Of a DNA stretch of 64,000 nucleotides, positions 37,376 to 49,509 are shown in pieces (positions within the stretch are counted from its first letter, which is position 1; each line of letters opens with the position of its first letter). The translations under genes and the position numbers were made by a program. Origin of the DNA: Hyalella azteca (Eukaryota; Arthropoda; Malacostraca; Amphipoda; Hyalellidae). Under the pieces are notes generated by a model. That model was given only the letters and a program-made list of their open reading frames with translations. It had not been told where the DNA came from and ran no database searches. Location: assembly GCF_000764305.2 (NCBI RefSeq), contig NW_025932024.1, forward strand, positions 1-64,000, in the 5' to 3' direction.

Positions 37376-40300
37376 ATGGCTAAATGGGGAGAAGGTGACC
37401 CAAGATGGATCGTGGAAGACAGACCAGATGCTACAAATGTAAATAATTGGCATTGGTAAGTTTAAAACGGTTACACCGGCGTCAATATTTATCTTTGGAG
37501 TAGGGGCGCGACTCACGATCGGGTAGTGGTAAATTCAAACGTGCCAATTGAAATAGATGATATCTGACCTTATTGTCTTGTTTACCTACCAAGTAACACA
37601 TTTGGACATCAGCATTACATGCTAATGATGCTATGCAGTATGCACATTGCAATTGCACATTGAATTTAAACATTTACGCAGACAACGCAGTGCCTATACG
37701 GCTATACCTATTTTTTTAAATTGTTTGTATGGGCAATTGTACCTGTGTTCTAGGTTTTGAACTGATGATGGAGATCAGCAGATGGTCTCTGAAATGTTTC
37801 TCATTTAAGAAAAGATGAACTTTTTGATGATTTCCTTTGCTTTTAAATTCCTAGTCTTCTACATTTTGCAGAGATGTTTGAGCAGCTAAATTGATCAAAA
37901 TATTATAAAACTAAAAATAATGGCATAAAGCCATAAAGTAACATTATTACTATCTATGTATTTTGTATATGATGTAAATTGTAACATGAAGCTAGTTAAG
38001 AAATCATACATTTACTATCTCTAAAAAATCTCTGAAAAAATGTGTGAAAAGTGAGACTAAGATTTTTCAAAAGTTCCTCTGCTAAGGCCTGTAGGGTAAA
38101 CGCGGTATATTCCGACACTTTAAGGACGCATCGAGAAATGAAAAACTATAAAAAAAAACGTATGCGTTACGTAAGTTCTGTTGCCTTCACATGACTCTCA
38201 AAACACTTCACTACGCGTCAGCAATGATGAAACGTCACAAAATGTTGCCATATTTATTAAAAAGCAAAACGTTTTGTTGAAGATCGCGCATAGTTGCGGT
38301 CATGTCAAAGCGGTCAGACTGCATTAACGTGTGCTGAACTTACAGTAGACAAAAATTTTATTGTTGCCGTTTGACTGTTTAAGGGTAAAATTACAAATTT
38401 GGGGTAACACGTGCATGGACTTTGTAAATAAATTCGCACCTCGTAAATGGCTTTTCATGGCCGAGATATGGAACTCACGGCTCAGTGAAATGGAATCACG
38501 GCTCGTAGAAATGGAATCACGGCTCAAAAAATTCAGTCGCGGCTTGCCAAGTAGATATATTCCATGCCTGGTTTACCCTAGCTAGAAAAATATTTGCCGT
38601 GTTAAAAATTTTACTTGCATAAAAGTTGCACACAAGTGTTGGCTTAAAAATGTGATTGACTGAATTTGTGTAGCTCATTCCAAAAAAAGGCAGCCATTTC
38701 TGCAAGTTGGGGTAATAAGGGACAACCCTAAAAATTCATTCACAGTAGAACCTTGATTAGCAAAGGCTCCAGTTCATAGTGGCAAAGCAGAGAGTTTTTT
38801 ACACTCTCCCTTGAGTTCATTTTTGAGTCCTATAAGTAGACCAGTAAAGTATCATGGATACCAGCATTATCTTACATAAGAAATTAGTTTAAGTCTTGAA
38901 TAAATAAGGAAATTAGAAATGAACTGATTTTAAAAATCTCTGGTTTGTCACTATGCTCCTGTATTGCTCCAGTTTACCAAAAAATCAATTAGGGTAAACA
39001 TAGTATATTCCGTCACATTAAGGACACATCAAGAAATGAAAAACTATAAAAATAACCGTATGCGTTACTCAAGTTCTGTTTGCTTTATGTGACTCTCAAA
39101 ACACCGCACTACGCGTCAGCAGGGGAGGAAAAGATCTACTCTGTGAGCCGCGACTGGATTTTTTGAGCCGCGAAATAACGAATTTTCAAGCCGTAAACCT
39201 ATTTCTCAAGCCGTGGAAAGCCATTCTTGAACCGCAAAGTTGCGAACTCTTGGCGGCGATGGCAGGAGCACAGCGCGCGATCACGATTTAACTGGATTAT
39301 TTGAGCCGCGAATTAACAAATTTTTAAGCCGTAAACCTATTTCTCAAGCCATGGAAAGCCATTCTTGAACCGCAAACTTGCGAGTTGCAAACTCTTGGCG
39401 GCGATGGCATACGCGCAGATCACGAATAGCTAAGCTCAAATTTTGCCCGAGAAATAGCAGTTAAACATTATTCCTTAATTCACATGTATTTTAGTTCATG
39501 CTAATGCCTACCTTACAATATTATAAATATAAAAATATAACACAATTTTACTAAAGTCTGAGAGGCAAGTGTATGGTCCTCATTTTTGACATAACGTTCG
39601 TGCTGCGGTCACAGTTTAATATATACGAGTATGCATAGTGACAAACCAGAGATTTTTTAGAATCAGTTCATTTCTAACTTCCTCATTTACCCAAGATTTA
39701 AATCAATTTCTTATGTATGATAAGGCTGGTATCCAGGATACTTTACTGGTCTACAGTCTACTTATGGGACTCAAAAATGAACTTGAGAGAGAGTCTAAAA
39801 AACTCTCTGCTTTGCCACTATGCGAGTATGGCGAGAGCATGGTACTAAACCGCAGACAACAAAAACAATTCACCTGCAATGAAATATAAGCTCATACAGA
39901 ATATCTTAAAAAGGCTACCTTATAGCTACGACTAATACAATTAAAGAAATGAAAAATCCTTAACATGATGTGCCTTTTTTATGAGCAATTTAAGATGTGT
40001 GTTTTGTGATTCTAGGCAAAAATCCATTTGCAACAATAAACATCTTTTAAAAATTTCAGCTTTTTTAATTGAAGGTAAATGTGAGTTAATTTGCATTTAG
40101 AAAATATTTAGACCAACATGAAATTTTGTAGATAGGCCTGCTCTACACACAGCTCGTTTCACAGGCTCACAATGTTTACAAATGCTTAGGCCATACATTA
40201 AAAAATACACACAAATGCTTAGGCCATACATATATTCAAAGTGCGCATCATTTATTTTTAATTCAAATGGGAACAAGCATGATGGAAGACCTATTTGTTT

Positions 40301-43300
40301 GTCAAACTTCAAGGAATAAATGAGAAAATAAACTTCCTATAATGCTAAATTCATGTTAAAAATGGTTCTCTCTTAACCTGGGACTCCTTTTTATCCACGT
40401 AGAGAAATTGAAAAAAACGTTTCATCAGAAGAGCTTGACAGGGGAAAGAGAAACGCCGTTCGAGAGGGTCGCTTGTTGGAGACCAACACTGCCCTGCTTC
40501 GATAATACCACCTTGGTTCCTTCCTCCAATACTGTATGTAGCCTGCCCTTCAACACTTCTGCCCACAAGTGTTGAATTATTGAGTGTTTGCGGCTTTCAA
40601 ATCCATTTAAGTAGACCTATCTGCCAGCAGGAAACCAACCTTCTATAGTATGGCCTAGCGTCATCTGCAAATGCACAAACATTTTGGCATCATTTGGACA
40701 TTTAGTGCCACAGCCATGCAGTGCATGTGGTGCCCGCCACCAACCCGTACTGTGCATCGAATCAGCCTATGATAAGAACGACCATTCATTGAAAGACGAT
40801 TAATTTTGGAACATAACTAAACTATGTAAAACCTAACCTCAGATGATGTGAGCTAAAAATTATGCAATATAATGATGTAACAAAAGTCATATTCCATCTG
40901 TTGTTTGGTGGTGCATGTCAGATAATACAACACGGCTTTGAATTAGAACACTAATGAATATTGAACATTACTTAATTACGCTTTTAATTAACAACTATTA
41001 AGCTTTTAATTAAGCAAATTTTAATTTTTGTACACAGATTGGAACGATCTGTGTGTGTCCAATTCAAGTTGTGACGGAATTAATTTTCATGTGTCTAAAT
41101 CCATTTCACAACTTAATCATCTATTAATTTATTTACCACTTGAAATCAGCAAATACAAGTATACTTAAAGGATTCCTAATATATTCATAGACGTATTTAA
41201 AAGTCTCAAACCATAATATTCTTCCTATACAAACAGTTATTCACGATTTGGTAGAGCAAGGTCAACTGTCAAATTTGACACATTTTTCGATGATCTCACT
41301 GGGTAGCGTGCATTGTCTCTCTTTGGAACTCAATATTTTCCCGCTAGTTGGCCAAGACCTAGTGTTTTGGCAGTAGTTTGACGTGCAAATTTATGACGTC
41401 ACCATTTCAACCATCAACGAATGCATGGAACTAAAACAAAGCTTAATATAAAGGAAAAACCAGAGAGATGACGGAATTACCCACGATGTCGGAATACACC
41501 ACGTTTACCCTAACAAAAAAATTTTGATTACAATTTACATTTACTTTGCTCACTGCTCAGTGAAAAAAAATTTCACTTAACGAAAAATTAATGCTTCATC
41601 AGCCATCACAAAATTGTACATAAAATGTTGTAGATATAATTGTGAACCAGGCAACGTAGAATGAAAAGTAATTAACTTAAACTATGATTTATTTTTCCAA
41701 AAAAATATGATGGTTGTCACTAAAATATTCCTTTCTATTTCAGGTATGTTTTAACAATCTTTTTCTATTATACTGAATTCACTTGACGCAATTAAAATGG
41801 TGTTATTGTTGGTGAGTTATCTTTACCCCGCATGTCCCTTATTACCCCATTTTATGGTACCAACTGATCACCAGGATTTATGACAGATGTTTGCAAATTT
41901 GTTTCTGATCTGGAATATAGGGCAGAATTTAAAAAAATTGTGGGCTAAAAAGATTTCATAAATCATGATGAGCCAAAGCCTTATTGTTATTGTCTCAATC
42001 TGCCACTCTAACAAAATTTGTTCTGATTTGGACTGAAATGTGATGTGTGTAGACATTTTAGCCTACTTGTATATGGTTCTTGCCTTGTTTATTTTGTTTA
42101 AATAATGAAAAATCAGGAAAAAACATACACTTTTGTTCATTATTTTCAAAAATATTTGCAAATTGATTTATACCAAATATTTGGAAAATCCTTTCCAATA
42201 TTCCAGTTTGCAATATCAATATGACCAGTATCATAAACTAAAAATTTTATTGTTTTTGCTTCATCCTAATACCTAACTGAATAATTGGTAAAAGTGGAAA
42301 TTTAAAAGCATATTTACCCCTTTGCCACCAATCCTTGTAAAGGAACTGACCCATGTGAAATTGTGAAAACAGATTGGAAAATATAGAATTTTTGCTAGTA
42401 AATTTTCAAGCTGAAATTGCACAATTTGAGTGGATTTTCTTTTCCCAGGTCCAAAGTCAAGCATTTTGGGAATTTGGTTTCATTGGGAATCATGAGCGTT
42501 CAAATATGCCATCTCAGGAAAGTTGAATTTTGCTAGTCACTTACAATCTAGCATTCAGCACCATGCTTCTGATCAAATTCCAATGGACAAATGGTTTTTG
42601 GCTCATGTTTTCACATTTGTAGGCTTGAAGTCATGTCAGACCAGACTTGTATGGTTTTTAGGTTGACATATTGGCATCTTATGGGTTGATATATAATCAT
42701 TCTGGCCTCAGTGCTCAGCCCTTTGAATTGGTCTCTATTTGAAGTTACTGGTCCAATCATTAATGATAAATCAACCTTGCTTAGATTGGGAATGGATACC
42801 TGCAGCTGCTGTGATTGTAATGCATGCTGAGCTTTTATAAATTATTGCCATTGGCTATATAGTACATCATATGTTGCAATGTATGGAGAAGTGTTATTGG
42901 TAACTTCCACCTGCATTGATCATACCCTCGCCTGTTTGGGGCAATTAATTTGGCGTCTTTGACTTATTTTTGTCATGTGTTCTTAACAGACTGGGTGTCA
43001 TATGGCTTTCTTTTAGCAGTAAAAGAATGACTCATTAAAGAAATATATAATATTATCATCTGTCTATTACCTGCATATTAAGTTTTTCAGTGCAATTTTT
43101 ATGGTAAAATGTGGGATTTGAAACCCATGACTGGACTAAGTTTGTGTCTTGAAAAATGAATTCTGAATTCTGTCAGTTGATTTTTTAAAACCAATCTTAA
43201 AAACTAGGGTGAAATGAAGTGCTACAAAAACAGTGATGGTGGATGGTGTTTGTAACCTGCAACTAATTATTGCTCTTAACTTTCAGGTCTGAGAAAAATG

Positions 43301-46300
43301 CCAGCAGTTGGAGCAAGGATAAATTAAAGTCCCTTATGGAAGGATTGGTTCTTTCAAAAAAAGGGCTAGGTAAGTTATAAATATAATTTGTAAAATAATA
43401 AATATTTTAATTTTTTGAATAGGATGTTTAGTGTTGAAAATCTGAGGCATTTCTTCTCTATTGTCTCATTGAGGTAGGTGTGAATATCTGAATATCTACA
43501 GCAAATGTTTTTTTTTGTTAGGACATTGATCTATAAATACATCTGTGGATAAAATAGTTAATAATTGCAATGTTGCATTGGAAAATAAAAATCAAGCTCA
43601 ATGTACTGTGATCAGGATTTTGACTAACTAGGGATGATATGTAAAAAACCTACAGCTAACACATGTTGATTTATTGCTATGCTAACCATTTGTCTAATTT
43701 AATGTTTTTTCTTGTCCATTTCAGGAACGGTAACTTTAAAAACATTAAGCAAATGTGAAGGAGAGGCTACAGCAAATAACAGGAAAGGCAAATTAATTTT
43801 TTTCTATGAATGGGTGCTCACCATAGACTGGGTAGCTGAGCTGGAAGACCCTGATGCTGAGGAGTGCAAGGGTACCTTAGAAATTCCTAATTTATCTGAA
43901 GAAAATGAACCATCTGATGTTGATGTGAGTTTGTTCTAAGATTGTCAGTTTTCATCAAGTTTGTTTGTCAACAAGGCATCATGATCGTTAAAATGTCGTT
44001 GAAGTATAAATAAAAAATATTTAATGTATGCAAATGCAATTTTTAATGAAGAACATTGCTTTCATGTTTTTGTTGTAGCAATAAATGATGGACTGTTTAC
44101 CTTTTGCCCTGAAACAGGTGAATGTTTCAGTCTCAGCAGGAGGCTCATTTGGAGAGCAGGTTAAGACATACCTGCGTACTGAGGGTACAACAATCATCCG
44201 GGATAAGCTTGCTTGCTACTTAACATCTCTCCGGGAAGGTGAGTTTGGGACTGGGTGAGTCTTACTTTTTCTTACTTTCCATTGTATGTTTGCTGCCAAA
44301 GTTAATTGATGTGTGCTTATGTTATTGCATTTTCTTATTTCTGTACAACTCACTTTGATACTAAGTAAAGTAGCTTTGAAACAATTCTTTAGCAGCTAAT
44401 GAAATGATTGGCATTCATTTTGAAATGTCATGATCGGCATCTAAAAATCTTATGACATTCATTCAAATAGTGTCCCATTTATTATTGATGCCTCGTGTCC
44501 ATGGATATTGTACAGATTGGTTTTGGATGCTTCTATTTTTAGTATCTCAGTTTTGAAGGTTCATGTATGTGCTCATCTAATAGGTAGCTGTTGTATTGTG
44601 CTAAGAGTAGGTACTTCTGCAGTAGCACTAGTATACGAGGTTTTTGAGGCAATGGTCATAAGAATTTATATTCATCAATACATGCAATTGTTAATTTTTT
44701 GTGATAAAATTATTTTGGGCTTAGAATTTATTTCTTTATTGTTAGATGCAGGTTAAAATTATATTCATTCATATTCAGTGCCTGTTCTTCATAATATATA
44801 CCTATATACACTCTTCAACAAATATTTGAGTCAGAAGAGAAAAGAATCAAAACGCCTTACTCTCATGCTTAAATAGTAAGCAAGTGGACTTCTATGAAAC
44901 TAATTAGTATCAATAAATATGTATGTTCTCTCAAGAGATGATATTGTTTTTCTGTGGTGCTGCAGAGTATGCCCAAGACCTGATCCTACCCACCACCCAC
45001 AGCGCTAAGACTGCCTCTACACAGAGCAAGACTGCCACCACTACCTGCACTCCTAAGACTGCTGATAACTCGGTACGTACTACAATAGTTTTAGGGATTA
45101 TTATTTATACTTGTCTACGATTTTTCTTTATTGGATGAATTAAAAAATTTTCCCCTATAAAAGTTATTCCTTGTTTATCCTGCTGTTTTCATGTCAGCTA
45201 ATAATTATATTCTGGGTATCCTAAAAATCAGGGTTGGCAATGATTGAATCAAAATGATTAAATCACTTGATTTTTTTATAAAAAAATCGTGTTTTTTTTT
45301 ATTTTTTCGATTTTTTTTCATATATTTAAATATATTGAGTGGCAGTCTTTAATTTATATTGAGGTATTGTTATTCATGGTCTACTGTAAATGTACTATGA
45401 ATGACAAATTGGTATATAAACTTGTTGCCTATAGTGTGATTAGGTTCCAATAAATTGAATGATTTTGGTACAGAGGCATCAAGTGTGCAATACATTGTAC
45501 AGCTTAGCTAATGCAGCTAATCTTATTCTTAGCTAATTCTTATAAGGCTATAATTAGGTAGTCTTTAACTATTTGACTATTTGTTATATATTGATTACAA
45601 TATACAATTTAAATGTGTTAGCCAGCTTATACAGGGTGGGGCAGAACTGATTGAGCAGTTTTGAGGTAAAATAAAAGAGTAATGGAGGTGTATAAAGAAG
45701 GAAGTTTATTTTCCTAGAGGTTAGCATAAGATACCATTTAGAATACTTATGTTTTCAAAACAATATCAGGAAGATGGGGTTTGTTAGCTGCATCACACTG
45801 TTGGAGTCGTTCTCAGAGGAGGGAGTAACCATAATAGTGAATTCCAATCGCTATGCTGCAATGTTGTAAAATTTCTTGCAGCCCATGATGGAAAACATTG
45901 TTGAAAATGAAGCATTGGGAGACGTGTGGTTCCAGCAGGATGGGGCTACAGCTCACACAGCCCGAATGTCACTCAATGTTTTGAAACTCATGTTCCCAGA
46001 CTCTGAGGGGTGATTTACAGTGGCCTGCGAGGTCACCTGAGATGAGCTTGAGCATTTGCAATTTCTTTCTTTGGGGACATCTAAAAGAGAGGGTGTTCAG
46101 AAGTCGCCCTTGCACCCTACAACAGCTAAGGGAACGGATTATTGCAGCAGAGGTTATGGCCATACCGCGCCATATGTGTGAACGTGCTGTAGAAAACTTC
46201 TGAGAACGACTCCAACAGTGTGTTGCAGCTAACAGACACCATCTTCCTGATATTGTTTTCAAAACATAAGTATTCTAAATGGTATATTATGCTAACCTCT

Positions 46301-49300
46301 AGGAAAATAAACTTTCTTCTTTATGCACCTCCATTACTCTTTTATTTTACCTCAAAACTGCTCAATCAATTCTGCCCCACCCTGTATATTGAGAGGTTGA
46401 GATTGTATTGACCTTTTAGGCAATTAGAAAGATTTTCCACCCTAATACGAATATTCTAATGAAAGTATTTAATTTCAATCTTTATATATGTGAATTTAAA
46501 ACTAGAAACTAAGCAATTACAATTATAAGACTATATGTAAAAGAATTAAATGCAGTGAATGGATATAAAATATTTGAATTGTGCACATGTTTATTTCAAA
46601 CAGTGTTAGCTTTTCTCATAACTATATATAAAATAATTAAATGCAGTGAATGGATATAAAATATTTGAATTGTGCACATGTTTATTTCAAACAGTGTTAG
46701 CTTTTCTCATAACTTAAGTCTCGTTTCAAGTTGTATAAAAATCCCTAAGTGGTAAACACCACCTTGGTCTGTTGGCCATTATTGAAGGCAATAAGTGCCC
46801 TTTTTAGCCATCCATTATGATCCATATATTGTTATTGTTAGTAGGCTAATTGCCACATAAAAAATAACACTTCAAAAAGACAAAAAAAAAAAAAAACTGA
46901 AAAAATGAAAAAAAATAAAAATCACAAAAAAATAAAAAAAAAATCATTGATTTTTGATTTTTTTTAAATCAAAAAAATCATTGATTTTTGATTTTTTTTT
47001 AAATCAAAAAAATCACCAACCCTGCTAAAAATGGTAAAAAAATTTGTAATATTTTTTAGCCTGCGTGCCTTTCTTTTGGCTTGGAAAAGAATTTTTCTTA
47101 TATTTTAACTATTTCATTAAGTTGTTGAATAGGGGTTGTGTCAAAACTGTTATATATCCTTTATTTGCTTGATAAGAATTCATTTGGTAGGTCCACAAAC
47201 TTTAACTTTGATATTTTTTAGTCAGCTAGCAAAAATTCAATGATCATGACAAACTGAAATCTACAATACATAACCATTAATGAACTAGAATGCCATGTGA
47301 TGACGTCACTGGAGGCCGTACTAAGAAAACTCACTCAAATGTATGTAGTGGTGTAAATACTGGTAGCTGCCTATTTCCCGTCAGTGGTTGGTGGGTTCAG
47401 CTGTAAAAGCCATCAGTGATTTGTTGACGGGGTTACCAACTCCTAACTATTGGTGCTATTGTTCCAGGTGAACAGCGCGATCTCGCCGCTGAGCAGCATG
47501 CAGCTCAAGAGCCAGCAGCCCACTGCGTCAGACACCAAAGATTTGTCCCTCCGCCAGACCTTCAAATGTCGTGTCCAGGAACTCTATAATGTCTTCACTA
47601 TCCCCGAGGTGATGGTGGTTCTGTTGTAATTAGCGATGTTTTAGTACTACATATTGATGCCAATCAAGAAACAATGAGATTTGATTTTCCTTAAATTCTA
47701 TAATCTTCTGTCTGTATTGAAAATGTGTGCTCAATCGTCTCAAGTTTCTCGTCTAGTTTTATTTTGCTGGTGAAAAACCTATTTTTTACTTTATTTTATA
47801 TCTCCATAAGTTATAGTACTATCATTGTTGGTCCGTAGTATCATTGTTGGTAAATTAATTTTTTGTGCTGTAATAAAGGAACTGCTTCCACAACCCCTAC
47901 TACCTCTCCATTTTTTTTCAAAATTTTGTAAAGGCGTTTTCCAGGAACGCATTTAGCTTTTGGTTAATAATGATGGCTGTGAAGCTTTGAAGAATAGGCT
48001 ATCAGGCTCGCTCAGATTTAGTTTCCAATTCTGAATGCAAAATTTTCATTGTTAGCTAAGATTTCGAACGCGCTACCCAATGCTCCAATTTCGGCTCTCT
48101 GAACAGTAATCACTTAGTCATCCTGCCGTGGTCAAGATAAATGAGGTTGATTATCTCATTTCTTTCCAGATGGTGACGGCATTTACGCGAAATTCAGTTA
48201 CGATGGAGGTCGCCGAAGGGGGCAAGTTTGAACTTTTTGGTGGCAACGTTCTGGGGATCTTTGAAACTTTCGTAAGTTGAAGTAATACATTTCCGGACTT
48301 TTATTATTTTTTGAACATTTTGTTCTTGTGGCACTTATTTTTTATTGTTTATCGAGTCCAATTTTTGAGTCAGAGATTTGAAAACATTTGAAGAGGCACA
48401 TTTTACTCTTCATCATGCTTTCTAGTTTCACTTTCTCGGCCTTAATTTTTTGTGCAGTATCCTCACTGCCATTTCTTGAGTGTGACGTTAACTCAGCGCC
48501 ATGTCATTAGTTTTGAGTCCATGGGTTTATAAGTCACAAGTGTTGTGCGCTCACTCCACGATTTACTGCTTATGAAAAACGGCATTCCTGAAGATTATGT
48601 GTATCTCGTCATTTCTCAAGTGAAGATAAATTTACACTCTGAACGTAACACCTCTTATTATACTGTAGTTGGAGGGCATTTCAATCTACTGTGATCTTAT
48701 CTTTACATGTAGCTATTTATTGCATGTAACAATGCAAAGAGCCTCGCAACTCTAGAAATATTGGCCACGCCTTTTTGTATAATCGTGCTGTGATCCCTGA
48801 TGGAAATGGGGATATACATATTGTACGTTTTTATATAAATAATATTTATAATAGCAAATAATAATATATTGATATTCTATATTTTTCTGCCGCCAGGAGC
48901 CGAACAAGTTGATTGTACAGAAGTGGCGTTTTAAGACCTGGCCAGACGGCCTCTATTCCACCGTCAGGCTCGACTTCGCCGAGAAGGAGGACTGCACTGA
49001 ACTGACACTCACGCAGGCAAACATTCCAGTCAGGTATTTGATTCGTGTAGAAAACCTCCATGCAACGACATGTCCAGAATTAGTTAATGAATAAATACAT
49101 GGGATATATTGGGGCCAATAACCAACGCAGAAAGTTTTGATTGACTTATAAAGTCCAATTATCGTCTGCAGACAGGGACAGGATGCTAAAGCAGCAAAAC
49201 TGTCTTTTAGGTTATATACGAGTACTTCATTCATAGTACTAACCTGAAACGCCATGACATGGGAAAATTGACAACATTCCTTGACCACATTTAACGATGA

Positions 49301-49509
49301 TTGCTGCTAGTTTCAGACCTCGTGGTAGTGAATAATGATGCTTGTGAGCAAGATATGTCGTATGACTGTTTATTTTCAGACATAATTATAATTGGTGTGC
49401 TAATGAAAATTTTGTTCGCAGCGACTACGAGCGCACACGGGAAGGCTGGAACACCTACTACTGGGAGAGCATCAAAAGAACGTTCGGCTTCGGCGCTACC
49501 CTGATGTAA
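37376..49509 (+). CDS. AHSA1: Activator of Hsp90 ATPase homolog 1 (Aha1)
   Basis: Nine exons: 37376-37455, 43287-43369, 43725-43924, 44118-44238, 44966-45072, 47468-47608, 48170-48271, 48897-49033 and 49422-49509. They sum to 1059 nt, 352 aa (about 338 in vertebrates). Aha1 binds the middle domain of Hsp90 in the cytosol and stimulates its ATPase. The N-terminus MAKWGEGDPRWIVEDRPDAT runs into the conserved NNWHW motif (23-27). The Aha1 N domain (about 27-165) includes NNRKGKLIFFYEW and LEIPNLSEEN. A Thr/Ser-rich linker spans about 170-215. The C-terminal AHSA1 domain (about 225-352) has TFKCRVQELYNVFTIPEMV, GGKFELFGGNVLGIFE, IVQKWRFKTWPDGLYSTVRL and YERTREGWNTYYWESIKRTF, ending GFGATLM. Introns 1 (5.8 kb) and 5 (2.4 kb) are full of nested mobile elements. 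Exons 6-9 are more GC-rich than exons 1-4. Confidence 0.97.
38094..38578. mobile_element. GGGTAAAC element, copy 1
   Basis: TA | GGGTAAACGCGGTATATTCC ... TATTCCATGCCTGGTTTACCC | TA, so the ends are inverted repeats with a TA duplication (Tc1/mariner-type). The first 185 bases are almost identical to the right end of the copy at 60087-61003. The right half holds three units of ATGGAATCACGGCTC (38468-38548). Non-coding. Confidence 0.75.
38779..38951 (-). mobile_element. TA-flanked MITE, GTGGCAAA family, copy 2
   Basis: TA | GTGGCAAAGCAGAGAGTTTT ... TCTCTGGTTTGTCAC | TA, inverted relative to copy 1 at 6164. It is inserted in repeat R1 within AHSA1 intron 1. Confidence 0.75.
39147..39430. repeat. 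Tandem duplication of about 145 bp
   Basis: Two units (about 39147-39290 and 39297-39430) share TGAGCCGCGAAWTAACRAAT, AAGCCGTAAACCTATTTCTC, GAAAGCCATTCTTGAACCGC and CTTGGCGGCGATGGCA. The first stretch is the complement of the right half of element copy 1 (38520-38545). Confidence 0.75.
39638..39818 (+). mobile_element. TA-flanked MITE, GTGGCAAA family, copy 3
   Basis: TA | GTGACAAACCAGAGATTTTT ... CTCTCTGCTTTGCCAC | TA. Very close to copy 1 throughout. It is nested inside the GGGTAAAC element of 38992-41510. Confidence 0.75.
45632..46384 (+). mobile_element. Tc1/mariner-type element with partial transposase
   Basis: TA | CAGGGTGGGGCAGAACTGAT ... TCTGCCCCACCCTG | TA, with inverted arms of about 180 bases (45632-45815 and 46202-46384). 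The plus strand encodes the C-terminal part of a DDE transposase: WFQQDGATAHTARMSL (45927 onward) and, after a frame change, LQWPARSPEMSLSICNFFLW and GHLKERVF, then a stop at about 46201. The N-terminal part is missing, and the usual C-D-F-F-L-W-G reads CNFFLWG, so it is inactive. It is nested in the hAT-like element. Confidence 0.85.
46529..46713. repeat. 91-bp tandem duplication
   Basis: Two nearly identical copies of ATTAAATGCAGTGAATGGAT...AGTGTTAGCTTTTCTCATAACT, offset by 91 bases, inside the hAT-like element. The near-identity implies a recent event. Confidence 0.85.

Larger units (their letters stand above)
38992..41510. mobile_element. GGGTAAAC element, copy 2 (expanded)
   Basis: TA | GGGTAAACATAGTATATTCC on the left and GGAATACACCACGTTTACCC | TA on the right. 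The right end (about 40780-41510) matches the left end of the copy at 60087-61003 in reverse complement, including CCAAGACCTAGTGTTTTGGC. At 2.5 kb it is longer than the other copies, because it contains an internal duplication (39149-39430), a MITE (39638-39818) and unrelated sequence. Confidence 0.65.
37890..41760 (-). repeat. Large repeat R1 in AHSA1 intron 1, split by insertions
   Basis: Pieces at about 37890-38091, 38580-38775, 38955-38989 and 41513-41745 match, in reverse complement, successive parts of 58680-59290. Three insertions explain the breaks: elements at 38094-38578, 38779-38951 and 38992-41510. R1 contains no frame I recognise. Confidence 0.6.
45229..47024. mobile_element. Non-autonomous hAT-like element
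   Basis: A perfect 8-bp duplication CTAAAAAT at 45221-45228 and 47025-47032 flanks inverted ends CAGGGTTGGCAATGATTGAA and (complement) CAGGGTTGGTGATTTTTTTG. Both ends continue into AAATC/GATTT-rich runs that can pair. The interior of about 1.8 kb has no hAT transposase frame. It contains the mariner remnant at 45632-46384 and a 91-bp tandem duplication. It lies in AHSA1 intron 5. Confidence 0.8.
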
